A DNA stretch of 64,000 nt. Source: Oceanospirillum sp048270425 (GTDB lineage: Bacteria > Pseudomonadota > Gammaproteobacteria > Pseudomonadales > Halomonadaceae). The stretch is taken from contig JBLWSY010000004.1 in the NCBI GenBank assembly GCA_048270425.1, positions 62,001-126,000 on the forward strand, read 5' to 3'. The notes below the pieces were generated by a model. The model saw only the letters and a program-made list of their open reading frames with translations. It was not told the DNA's origin and made no database searches. Of the stretch, positions 1 to 7,309 are shown piece after piece. Position 1 is the stretch's first letter; each line of letters begins with the position of its first letter. Made by a program: the position numbers and the translations under genes.

Positions 1-211
1 AGTCGATCTCCAGAAACTCTTCATAATCCCGGCGCTGTTTATCGTTCATAATGTCGTACACCATGCGGTGCACATCTTTGTGACTCAGGGCGGGTACATT
101 GATGCGGCGCATATCGCCATCAGTACGAATCATTGGCGGCATGCCGGAAGAAAGGTGCAGGTCAGAAGCACCTTGTTTTGCACTGAAAGCCAGCAGTTCG
201 GTAATATCCAT
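1..211 (-). CDS. pilT: Type IV pilus retraction ATPase PilT, N-terminal part (cut by window edge)
   Basis: The reverse strand encodes the first 70 residues of PilT, starting MDITELLAFSAKQGASDLHL, and runs off the left edge. PilT is the hexameric cytoplasmic ATPase that powers pilus retraction (twitching motility, DNA uptake). The visible part is the N-terminal PAS-like domain; the Walker motifs lie outside the window. The ATG at 211 is preceded by a 78-base divergent spacer shared with yggS, the same arrangement as in Pseudomonas. Identification rests on the very conserved N-terminus and on the neighbour. Confidence 0.93.
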   Translation of the reverse strand, partial: MDITELLAFSAKQGASDLHLSSGMPPMIRTDGDMRRINVPALSHKDVHRMVYDIMNDKQRRDYEEFLEID

Positions 212-289
212 GGCCGAGAAAGATCCAAATGCGTGGGTTTGCTCTATATCCCCGTTCTCATTCAAACCACCACATGGGATACAGAATTA

Positions 290-994
290 ATGACAGCTTC
301 TCATATTGCCAGAAATCTCTCTGAGGTGCGCCAGCAGATCGACACCTGTTGTGCCCAATATCAACGAAATTCTTCGGATGTCACCCTATTGGCGGTGAGC
401 AAAACCAAGCCTGCGGAGCTGTTGAAAGAAGCTTACAATGCCGGACAACGTGATTTTGGCGAAAACTACCTGCAGGAATCACTCGATAAGCAGCAGGAAC
501 TGGCTGACCTGGATATTATCTGGCACTTTATCGGCCCGATTCAGTCCAATAAAACCCGTGCTATCGCTGAGAATTTTCAATGGGTGCACAGTGTGGATCG
601 TTTAAAGGTTGCCCGCCGCCTGAGCGAACAGCGCCCGGCTAAGCTGCCGCCACTGAATATCTGCCTTCAGGTAAATATCAGTGCCGAAGCGAGTAAATCC
701 GGTGTTGCCGTTGATGAACTGCCGGAACTGGCAAGAGAAGTTGCCGCTCTGCCTAACCTGACCCTGAGAGGGCTGATGGCCATTCCGGCACCGGCCGACA
801 CTTTAGATGCTCAACGAAAACCTTTAGCGGCACTCCGTCAGGCGATGGAGGCGATCAAAGCCGAACACCCGCAACTGGATACACTGTCCATGGGCATGAG
901 TGGTGATCTTGAAGCAGCTATCGCCGAAGGCTCCACTATGGTACGTATCGGCACCGCTATTTTTGGCGCGCGGGATTACAGCAACCCAGCCTAA
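290..994 (+). CDS. yggS: YggS family pyridoxal-phosphate homeostasis protein
   Basis: This is a 234-residue alanine-racemase-like TIM barrel of the PLPBP/YggS family. It binds PLP and buffers the free cofactor; no catalytic reaction is established. The PLP lysine is in LLAVSKTK (about K38), followed by the conserved GxRDFGENY. An upstream in-frame extension to base 68 exists, but it overlaps divergent pilT and is unlike the family, so the ATG at 290 (MTASHIARNL) is preferred. It sits directly before proC, as in most Gammaproteobacteria, and is probably co-transcribed with it. Confidence 0.95.
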   Translation: MTASHIARNLSEVRQQIDTCCAQYQRNSSDVTLLAVSKTKPAELLKEAYNAGQRDFGENYLQESLDKQQELADLDIIWHFIGPIQSNKTRAIAENFQWVHSVDRLKVARRLSEQRPAKLPPLNICLQVNISAEASKSGVAVDELPELAREVAALPNLTLRGLMAIPAPADTLDAQRKPLAALRQAMEAIKAEHPQLDTLSMGMSGDLEAAIAEGSTMVRIGTAIFGARDYSNPA

Positions 995-1068
995 GCCATG
1001 TACATCAAGCCGAAAAAAGCACCTAATTAACGCCATTTAACGCAGATAACAGATTCAGAGGTTTCAAC

Positions 1069-1893
1069 ATGCAAGCAGTCAAACTCGCTTTTCTGGGCGC
1101 AGGCAATATGTCCGGCAGTATCATCGGTGGCCTCATCGCCACTGGCGTTCCTGCGGAAAACATTATCGCAACCCGTCGCTCTGAAGAGCGTTTAGCGGAA
1201 CTGAAATCCCAGTTCGGTATTGTCACCAGCAGCGACAACAATGATGCCGTCGCTAAAAGTGATGTGGTGATTCTGGGGGTAAAACCTCAGATGATGCAGG
1301 AGCTGTGCAATGAGATTCGCGAGCAAGTGCAAAAGAGTAAACCTCTGATCGTATCGGTTGCGGCAGGCCTAAAATCAGAAACACTGGAACGCTGGCTGGG
1401 TGGTGATCTGGCGGTGGTACGCACTATGCCGAATACACCGTCTCTTCTGGGCTGCGGTGCAACGGGTCTTTACGCCAACAGCAAGGTGACGGAGATCCAA
1501 AAGGAGCTGGCAGAAAAACTGATGCAGGCGGTGGGCCTAGCGCTTTGGGTTGACGAAGAAGAGCAGATGGACGCAGTGACGGCAGTTTCCGGTAGTGGCC
1601 CGGCATACTTCTTTCTTGCGATGGAAGCGCTGCAGAAAGCAGGTGAAAGTGTCGGTTTAAGCGCCGAAGTGGCTGAACAATTAGCCATTCAAACCGCACT
1701 GGGCGCAGCTCGTATGGCGTCTGAAAGCGAGCATGATGCCGCGGAACTGCGTCGTCGCGTAACCTCACCGGGCGGCACTACAGAGCAGGCCCTGAATACC
1801 TTTAATGCCGGAGGCCTGACCGAGCTGTATGAGAAAGCCGTAAAAGCTGCTGCCAACCGCGGCAAAGAACTGGCCGAACAGCTGGATAGCTAA
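1069..1893 (+). CDS. proC: Pyrroline-5-carboxylate reductase
   Basis: This 274-residue enzyme makes the last step of proline synthesis, reducing pyrroline-5-carboxylate with NAD(P)H in the cytoplasm. The N-terminal Rossmann motif FLGAGNMSGSIIGG, the VKPQ segment, VRTMPNTP and the C-terminal dimer signature (RRRVTSPGGTTEQAL) are all present. Length matches the family (about 270). It lies 74 bases after yggS and 175 before yggT, in the classical yggS-proC-yggT order. Confidence 0.97.
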   Translation: MQAVKLAFLGAGNMSGSIIGGLIATGVPAENIIATRRSEERLAELKSQFGIVTSSDNNDAVAKSDVVILGVKPQMMQELCNEIREQVQKSKPLIVSVAAGLKSETLERWLGGDLAVVRTMPNTPSLLGCGATGLYANSKVTEIQKELAEKLMQAVGLALWVDEEEQMDAVTAVSGSGPAYFFLAMEALQKAGESVGLSAEVAEQLAIQTALGAARMASESEHDAAELRRRVTSPGGTTEQALNTFNAGGLTELYEKAVKAAANRGKELAEQLDS

Positions 1894-2068
1894 AAAACAG
1901 TAGCAGAATAGCTAAAACACCCGCCGAATAGCGGGTAACAAGCATGCCAAAGGTGATTCAGGCGGTTATTTATCAGATTTAAGCTGGAAATAATCGCCAT
2001 CGCCTCCATACAATAACAATATCTGTTGAAAGCATAAAAACCGACACCAGCTTTGGAGCAATCGTGTG

Positions 2069-2662
2069 ATGGGACAATCTGTAGGTAGCACAGGGGAGAC
2101 CCTGGTCATGATCTTTGCCAATCTGTATCTGTTTATTGTGATTCTGCGCTTTATTCTGCAGTTCTCACAGGCGGACTTTTATAACCCTATCTCTCAAGGG
2201 ATCGCAAAAGCGACCTCTCCGATTGTTAATCCTCTGCAGAAAATCTTGAAGCCAATAGGCAAGGTCAGTATTGCCGCGCTGGTGTTAGCGTTTGCAGTTA
2301 AGCTAACCGGAATAGTCTTAGTTCTACTAATGGAACACGGCGGAATCCCTCAAGATAAAAATATTTTTCTGGGGGCTCTAGCGGGCGTAGCCATGACATT
2401 TCTTGATATATACTTCTTCGCTATGATCGGATCCGTCATTCTTAGCTGGCTTGCCCCCCATAGCAGCCACCCTGGCGCTATGCTTATTTATCAGATTACC
2501 GAACCTGCGATGTCTCCTGTGCGAAAGTTCATACCTCCCATTGGCGGACTAGATCTGTCTCCTATTTTTGTCTTTGTGGGGATTATGCTCCTTAAAAATA
2601 TAGTAATAGGCACTTTAGGCGTTTCATCTGGTTTGAAGCTCAGCCTCATTGCAGGTCTATAA
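2069..2662 (+). CDS. yggT: YggT family integral membrane protein
   Basis: This protein of about 197 residues has two tandem YGGT repeats. Each pairs a hydrophobic helix (LYLFIVILRFILQF and IYFFAMIGSVILSWLAP) with the PxRK/P-rich segment of the family (NPLQKILKPIG, SPVRKFIPPIGG). It is an inner-membrane protein; family members are linked to osmotic-shock tolerance and membrane protein insertion, but the exact role is unclear. GTG at 2066 immediately precedes ATG at 2069. GGAG at 2055-2058 could serve either, so the start is uncertain by one codon. A terminator follows at 2694. Confidence 0.9.
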   Translation: MGQSVGSTGETLVMIFANLYLFIVILRFILQFSQADFYNPISQGIAKATSPIVNPLQKILKPIGKVSIAALVLAFAVKLTGIVLVLLMEHGGIPQDKNIFLGALAGVAMTFLDIYFFAMIGSVILSWLAPHSSHPGAMLIYQITEPAMSPVRKFIPPIGGLDLSPIFVFVGIMLLKNIVIGTLGVSSGLKLSLIAGL

Positions 2663-2693
2663 GCAGGCGCTTTATTGATAATGCCTGCCAGAC

Positions 2694-2722
2694 AAAAGAG
2701 CAGCTAACCACTGCTCTTTTTT
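2694..2722 (+). terminator. Rho-independent terminator after yggT
   Basis: A perfect 10-bp stem (2694-2703 with 2711-2720) has a 7-base loop and ends in a T run. It closes the yggS-proC-yggT unit and separates it from metX. Confidence 0.85.
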
Positions 2723-2832
2723 GTTTCCACCTTCTGGATGGTGCCAAACTAAACAACGATAAGCCGTTATTTTTCTTCTGAATAAACCTCTGCCTTCAAC
2801 GCCTGCAACTGTGTTACAGTGAACCTTTCCGT

Positions 2833-2941
2833 GGCTTGTGCCCCTGCACCTTTTAACTCACCTGTTCTGTATCTGAATCACGGCAACCAAAACCCTGTTG
2901 CGTCGTGTCTGAACCGGTTTTTTTGCAGGGGAGGCTAAGCC
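2833..2941 (+). promoter_or_regulatory. Candidate structured leader RNA of metX (unidentified)
   Basis: This gap of about 315 bases before metX holds a foldable element ending 36 bases before the ATG. An outer stem pairs 2833-2837 (ggctt) with 2937-2941 (aagcc). It continues as a perfect 8-bp stem, 2841-2848 (cccctgca) with 2924-2931 (tgcagggg). Inside, 2879-2887 pairs with 2897-2907 (cacg/cgtg and gcaac/gttgc, 2-base bulge, 9-base loop). A T7 run at 2918-2924 follows the inner hairpin and is partly used by the outer stem, the usual layout of an attenuator or riboswitch. I do not recognise it as a known SAM-family or other riboswitch. The first part of the gap (2723-2832) shows nothing clear. 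Confidence 0.45.
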
Positions 2942-2977
2942 GCCCGCAGACATCTTGATTGAGGAAGATCCTGGGAA

Positions 2978-4162
2978 ATGCCTAACGCGATTCCTGAAGA
3001 TTCTGTCGGTATTGTCGAACCGCAGATAGCCCAATTCGACACCCCGCTGGAACTCACCTGTGGTCGTACGCTGGACAGCTACGAACTAATCTACGAAACC
3101 TATGGCACTCTAAACGCCGAGCGCTCTAATGCGGTGCTGATCTGTCACGCCCTGAGCGGCACACATCATGCAGCTGGCTACCACTCTCCGGATGACCGTA
3201 AACCCGGCTGGTGGGATGCCTACATCGGCCCCGGCAAGTGTATCGATACCAACCGTTTTTATGTGGTTTGCCTGAACAATTTAGGTGGCTGCAGCGGCTC
3301 GACCGGCCCTATCTCAATCGATCCCAAGACCGGCAAACAATACGGTCCGGATTTCCCGGTAATGACCGTGCCGGACTGGGTCAACAGTCAGGTACGTCTG
3401 GGCGAATATCTGGGTATCAAAACCTGGGCGGCCATTGTTGGTGGCAGCCTTGGCGGTATGCAGGCGCTACAGTGGTCAATTAATCATCCGGAGCGCATGC
3501 GCAATACGGTGATTATTGCAGCTGCCCCGCGCCTGACCGCGCAGAATATCGCTTTTAACGAGGTCGCCCGTCAGGCGATCATGAGCGACCCTGAATTCCA
3601 TGATGGTCGTTACGCGGATCACAATACGATCCCTCGTCACGGCTTACGTCTGGCGCGCATGGTGGGCCATATTACCTATCTGTCCGAGCACTCCATGGGC
3701 GATAAGTTTGGCCGCGATCTGCGTACCGATAAGATCAACTTTGGCTACGATGTTGAGTTTCAGGTGGAAAGCTACCTGCGTTATCAGGGCGAAACCTTCT
3801 CGGAAAGCTTCGACGCCAATACCTATCTGCTGATGACCAAAGCGCTGGATTACTTTGATCCGGCGGCAGCCTTTGGCGGTGATCTGTCCAAAGCGGTTGC
3901 GCAGGCAAAGAGCAACTTCCTGCTGGTGTCTTTCAGCACCGACTGGCGTTTTGCGCCAGCGCGCTCAGAAGAGATCGTTAATGCGCTGACAGAAGCAGGC
4001 CGCAATGTCAGCTATGCCTGTGTTGAATCGCCCCATGGCCATGATGCCTTCCTGATTCCGAACGAACGCTACGAGGCGATTTTCTCCGCCTTTATGCAAC
4101 GTGTCGCCGATCAGGCCGAGAATGTTCAGGCAACGGAAAAGGGAGAAGCAACATGCATCTGA
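2978..4162 (+). CDS. metX: Homoserine O-acyltransferase MetX (succinyl- or acetyl-transferase)
   Basis: This 394-residue alpha/beta-hydrolase-fold enzyme activates homoserine by O-acylation, the first committed step of methionine synthesis. The nucleophile elbow GGSLGGMQ places catalytic Ser at about 157. The N-terminal HALSGTHHAAG and the C-terminal ESPHGHDAFL (catalytic His) are present; length is typical. Gammaproteobacterial MetX paired with MetW often uses succinyl-CoA, but the acyl donor cannot be settled by eye. The stop overlaps the metW start by 10 bases, indicating translational coupling. The structured leader upstream suggests its expression is controlled at the RNA level. Confidence 0.95.
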   Translation: MPNAIPEDSVGIVEPQIAQFDTPLELTCGRTLDSYELIYETYGTLNAERSNAVLICHALSGTHHAAGYHSPDDRKPGWWDAYIGPGKCIDTNRFYVVCLNNLGGCSGSTGPISIDPKTGKQYGPDFPVMTVPDWVNSQVRLGEYLGIKTWAAIVGGSLGGMQALQWSINHPERMRNTVIIAAAPRLTAQNIAFNEVARQAIMSDPEFHDGRYADHNTIPRHGLRLARMVGHITYLSEHSMGDKFGRDLRTDKINFGYDVEFQVESYLRYQGETFSESFDANTYLLMTKALDYFDPAAAFGGDLSKAVAQAKSNFLLVSFSTDWRFAPARSEEIVNALTEAGRNVSYACVESPHGHDAFLIPNERYEAIFSAFMQRVADQAENVQATEKGEATCI

Positions 4163-4752
4163 GCCGCCCTGATTTAGCCATTATTCAGAACTGGATTCAG
4201 TCCGGAAGCCGAGTACTCGATCTGGGTTGCGGTAGCGGTGATCTGCTTGATTTTCTGCAGCAGAAAAAACAGGTGCACGGTTACGGCCTTGAGATCGATG
4301 ACCAGAAGATCACCGAGTGTGTCGCCAAAGGCGTTAACGTGATTGAACAGAACCTGGATGACGGCCTGAGTAACTTTAAGGACCAGAGTTACGATGTGGT
4401 AGTGATGACTCAGGCACTACAGGCGATGAAACGCCCGGATCTGATGCTGGAAGAGATGCTGCGGGTGGGCAAGGAATGCATCGTAACCTTCCCCAATTTC
4501 GCCTACTGGCGCTGTCGTTTTTATCTGGCACTAAAAGGTGAGATGCCGGTATCCAAATCGCTGCCTCATACCTGGTACAACACGCCGAACATTCACCTGT
4601 CCACCTTCCGGGATTTTGAGCAGCTGTGTAAAAGCCGCAATCTGCGCATCATTGACCGGGCTGTGGGTAATAGTGAGCACGAAAGCCATTGGGCAACTAA
4701 CCTTTGGCCGAATCTGTTCGGAGAACTGGCAATCTACCGGGTTACACGTTAA
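4153..4752 (+). CDS. metW: Methionine biosynthesis protein MetW
   Basis: This 199-residue class I methyltransferase-like protein has the SAM-binding motif VLDLGCGSGDLLDFL near residue 22. MetW is nearly always encoded next to MetX and is needed for full MetX activity in several bacteria; its own methyl-transfer reaction, if any, is unknown. It starts inside the end of metX (ATG 4153), so the pair should be made together. Confidence 0.94.
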   Translation: MHLSRPDLAIIQNWIQSGSRVLDLGCGSGDLLDFLQQKKQVHGYGLEIDDQKITECVAKGVNVIEQNLDDGLSNFKDQSYDVVVMTQALQAMKRPDLMLEEMLRVGKECIVTFPNFAYWRCRFYLALKGEMPVSKSLPHTWYNTPNIHLSTFRDFEQLCKSRNLRIIDRAVGNSEHESHWATNLWPNLFGELAIYRVTR

Positions 4753-4859
4753 TCCGGTTAACCGTACAAGCCCTGACCTACACGTTGGGGCTTACGCCGG
4801 AACCCTGCCCCGCCCCTGTAGTCAGACAGGCAACCCCTAAGTTTTTGTGGAGTCTTTCT

Positions 4860-5321
4860 ATGAAGGTTTTATCGCTTAAACATCTGCTGCCCGCCATCTT
4901 CGTCATGCTGGCATTATTCACTATCGCTGCCCCGGCTAAAGCCGCCCAGTTTGAACAGGTAGGCGATTATCAGATTCACTACAACACCTTTACCACCGGC
5001 TTTCTGCAGCCAGAGGTGGCTCAGGCTTACGGTATTGTCCGCAGCCGTTATCAGGCGATGATCAATATCTCGGTACTGAAAAAACAGGCCGATGGCAGCT
5101 ACAAACCCGTTGAGGCTCTGGTTACCGGAGATGTGGCTAATCTGGCGGGACAAAGCGTTAATCTCGCGTTCCGTACCATTCGTGAACCCAATGCGATCTA
5201 CCAGATCACGACCTTTAATTTCACCGAAGATGAACCCACCCGTTTTCGTTTGAAGGTACGTTTTGATCCTAATATCGAGCCTTACGATCTGAGCTTTATC
5301 CGCCGTTTCTACGGTGAATAA
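4860..5321 (+). CDS. DUF4426 periplasmic protein
   Basis: This 153-residue protein starts at ATG 4860 and has a clear Sec signal peptide (MKVLSLKHLLPAIFVMLALF, cleavage after AKA). The mature part, with its early HYNTF segment and PNIEPYDLSFIRRFYGE end, matches the DUF4426 proteins usually found between metW and rdgB in Pseudomonas relatives. Function is unknown. An in-frame extension to 4704 overlaps metW and lacks a signal peptide at its start, so it was not used. No strong promoter was seen in the 107-base gap from metW. Confidence 0.85.
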   Translation: MKVLSLKHLLPAIFVMLALFTIAAPAKAAQFEQVGDYQIHYNTFTTGFLQPEVAQAYGIVRSRYQAMINISVLKKQADGSYKPVEALVTGDVANLAGQSVNLAFRTIREPNAIYQITTFNFTEDEPTRFRLKVRFDPNIEPYDLSFIRRFYGE

Positions 5322-5387
5322 AAACCTATTGCCGTCTCAGATATCGGACTCCCATAAACGCTACCACGCAGAAAGAGAACCCCCACT

Positions 5388-5987
5388 ATGAGTCAAAAAC
5401 TCGTCCTCGCCAGTGGCAACAAAGGCAAACTGAAAGAGTTTGGTGAAGTGCTGGCCCCACTGGGTTTCGAGGTTATCCCCCAGTCCGAATATAACGTGCC
5501 TGAAGTGGACGAAACCGGCCTGACCTTTATCGAAAATGCCCTGCTGAAAGCCCGTGAAGCCAGCCGTGTCAGCGGCCAGCCCGCTATGGCAGATGACTCT
5601 GGTATTGAAGTGGACGCCCTGAATGGCGCACCGGGTATCTATTCCGCCCGCTTCTCCGGCGAAGGCGCTACCGATGCGAAAAACAACGCTAAACTGCTGG
5701 AAGCGCTGAAAGGCCTGCCACAGGAAAAACGCACCGCCCGTTACTGGTGTGTGCTGGTTTACCTGCGCCACGCGGATGATCCGACTCCGATTATCGCTCA
5801 GGGCAGCTGGGAAGGCCGTATTCTGGAAGCACCGGAAGGCGAAGGTGGTTTTGGTTATGATCCGCTGCTCTTTATCGAAGAGCAGGGCTGTACCGCAGCA
5901 GTCATGAGCCGTGAAGAGAAAAACAAACTCAGCCATCGCGGCAAGGCGACGCTGGATCTGGTCAGCCAACTGAAAGCCCGTGGCTGA
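5388..5987 (+). CDS. rdgB: XTP/dITP diphosphatase (non-canonical purine NTP pyrophosphatase)
   Basis: This 199-residue Ham1/RdgB family enzyme hydrolyses dITP, XTP and ITP to the monophosphates and so keeps deaminated purines out of DNA and RNA. The N-terminal LVLASGNKGKLKE, the ADDSGIEVDALNGAPGIYSARF block and FGYDPLLFIEEQ are the hallmark motifs. Length equals the family norm. It lies between DUF4426 and hemW, as in Pseudomonas. Confidence 0.96.
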   Translation: MSQKLVLASGNKGKLKEFGEVLAPLGFEVIPQSEYNVPEVDETGLTFIENALLKAREASRVSGQPAMADDSGIEVDALNGAPGIYSARFSGEGATDAKNNAKLLEALKGLPQEKRTARYWCVLVYLRHADDPTPIIAQGSWEGRILEAPEGEGGFGYDPLLFIEEQGCTAAVMSREEKNKLSHRGKATLDLVSQLKARG

Positions 5988-6013
5988 TCCCTTTGCCGGT
6001 TTAACGCCAAATC

Positions 6014-6050
6014 CATCACAGGCGCAACAGCCCTGCCTGCGCCTGTGATG
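6014..6050 (+). repeat. Perfect 13-bp inverted repeat between rdgB and hemW
   Basis: Arms 6014-6026 and 6038-6050 are exact reverse complements around an 11-base spacer. It is followed by an A-run rather than a T-run, so it is not a standard terminator on either strand. It could act as a 3' end processing or stability element for rdgB mRNA. Confidence 0.6.
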
Positions 6051-6096
6051 CAAAAAAACTCACGACACTATTCTGACACTATCCACGGTATCTGCC

Positions 6097-7299
6097 ATGT
6101 CTCTGCCCCCGTTAAGCCTCTATATTCACATCCCCTGGTGTGTTCAGAAGTGCCCATATTGCGACTTTAACTCCCACGGTGTGGATCGCTTTAAAGCCGC
6201 TACCGACACGCCCCAGGGTGCTGAACTAGAGCCTTCAGGCTTGCCGGAGCAGGAGTATATCGCTGCGCTGATGCGGGATCTGGATGCGGATCTGGCAGGC
6301 GTGCAGGGACGTAAGCTCAGCAGTATCTTTTTTGGCGGCGGTACGCCCAGCCTCTTCTCACCGGAAGCGATTGGTCAAATTCTGCAGGGCGTAGAACAAC
6401 GCATTCCTTTTGCCGATGATATCGAAATCACCTTAGAGGCTAATCCCGGCACCGTGGAGCAGGCCCGCTTTGAGGGTTACCGCAAGGCTGGCGTTAACCG
6501 GCTATCGATCGGTATTCAGAGTTTTAACCCTGAACAGCTGAAACGCCTTGGCCGAATCCACGACAATCATGATGCGATCCGGGCAGCAGAAAGCGCCCGT
6601 AAGGCGGGTTTCACCCGCTTTAACCTTGATCTGATGCACGGCCTGCCGGATCAGACCGAAGCTGAAGCATTGCAGGATCTGCAGCAGGCGATTGATCTGC
6701 AGCCGGATCATCTGTCCTGGTATCAGCTTACACTGGAGCCGAATACCGCTTTTTATCAGGCACCTCCTCCGTTGCCGGATGATGACACCTTATGGGAGAT
6801 CCAGCAGGCCGGGCAGAAACTGATCGCCGACGCCGGTTATCAGCAATATGAGGTTTCCGCCTATACCAAACCCAGTTCAGAGGCTCGTCATAACCTGAAC
6901 TATTGGCAGTTTGGTGATTATCTGGGTATCGGTGCCGGAGCACACGGCAAAATCACCCGGCCAACGGCAGAGGCTGGGCTGGAGATTGTCCGCACGAGTA
7001 AGCAGCGACATCCGAAGCACTATCTGAATGCTGTGGATTACATCTCCCAGCGCACTCTACTGACACCGGAAGAGATGCCGGTGGAGTTTCTGATGAATGC
7101 GCTGCGACTGAAAGCGGGTGTGGATGAAACACTTTATCCACAACGTACCGGGCAACATTTGAGCAGTCTGTCACCGGAGCTGGAGAAACTGCAGCAGATG
7201 GGGCTGATGGAAGCGGGAACCGGCCGTTTAAAAACCACCGATGAAGGTTTCACCTATCTGAATGCGGTGTTGGAAGCCTTTCTCTCAGCGGATGATTAA
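6097..7299 (+). CDS. hemW: Radical SAM haem chaperone HemW (coproporphyrinogen III oxidase-like)
   Basis: This 400-residue radical SAM protein has its cluster motif CxxxCxxC at C15, C19 and C22 (IPWCVQKCPYCDF). It lacks the extra N-terminal features of true HemN. HemW proteins bind haem and deliver it to target enzymes; many databases still call them oxygen-independent coproporphyrinogen oxidase. FFGGGTPSLF, EANPGT and NRLSIGIQSF are further family blocks. Residues about 33-50 look like a small insertion relative to E. coli. It follows rdgB as in Pseudomonas. Confidence 0.93.
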   Translation: MSLPPLSLYIHIPWCVQKCPYCDFNSHGVDRFKAATDTPQGAELEPSGLPEQEYIAALMRDLDADLAGVQGRKLSSIFFGGGTPSLFSPEAIGQILQGVEQRIPFADDIEITLEANPGTVEQARFEGYRKAGVNRLSIGIQSFNPEQLKRLGRIHDNHDAIRAAESARKAGFTRFNLDLMHGLPDQTEAEALQDLQQAIDLQPDHLSWYQLTLEPNTAFYQAPPPLPDDDTLWEIQQAGQKLIADAGYQQYEVSAYTKPSSEARHNLNYWQFGDYLGIGAGAHGKITRPTAEAGLEIVRTSKQRHPKHYLNAVDYISQRTLLTPEEMPVEFLMNALRLKAGVDETLYPQRTGQHLSSLSPELEKLQQMGLMEAGTGRLKTTDEGFTYLNAVLEAFLSADD

Positions 7300-7309
7300 G
7301 GCGAACCTA

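Noticed and set aside
68..289. Upstream in-frame extension of yggS
   Set aside because: It overlaps divergent pilT, and the family N-terminus begins at 290.
2833..2941. Known SAM or cobalamin riboswitch
   Set aside because: The core motifs of those families are not found; only a foldable element can be claimed.
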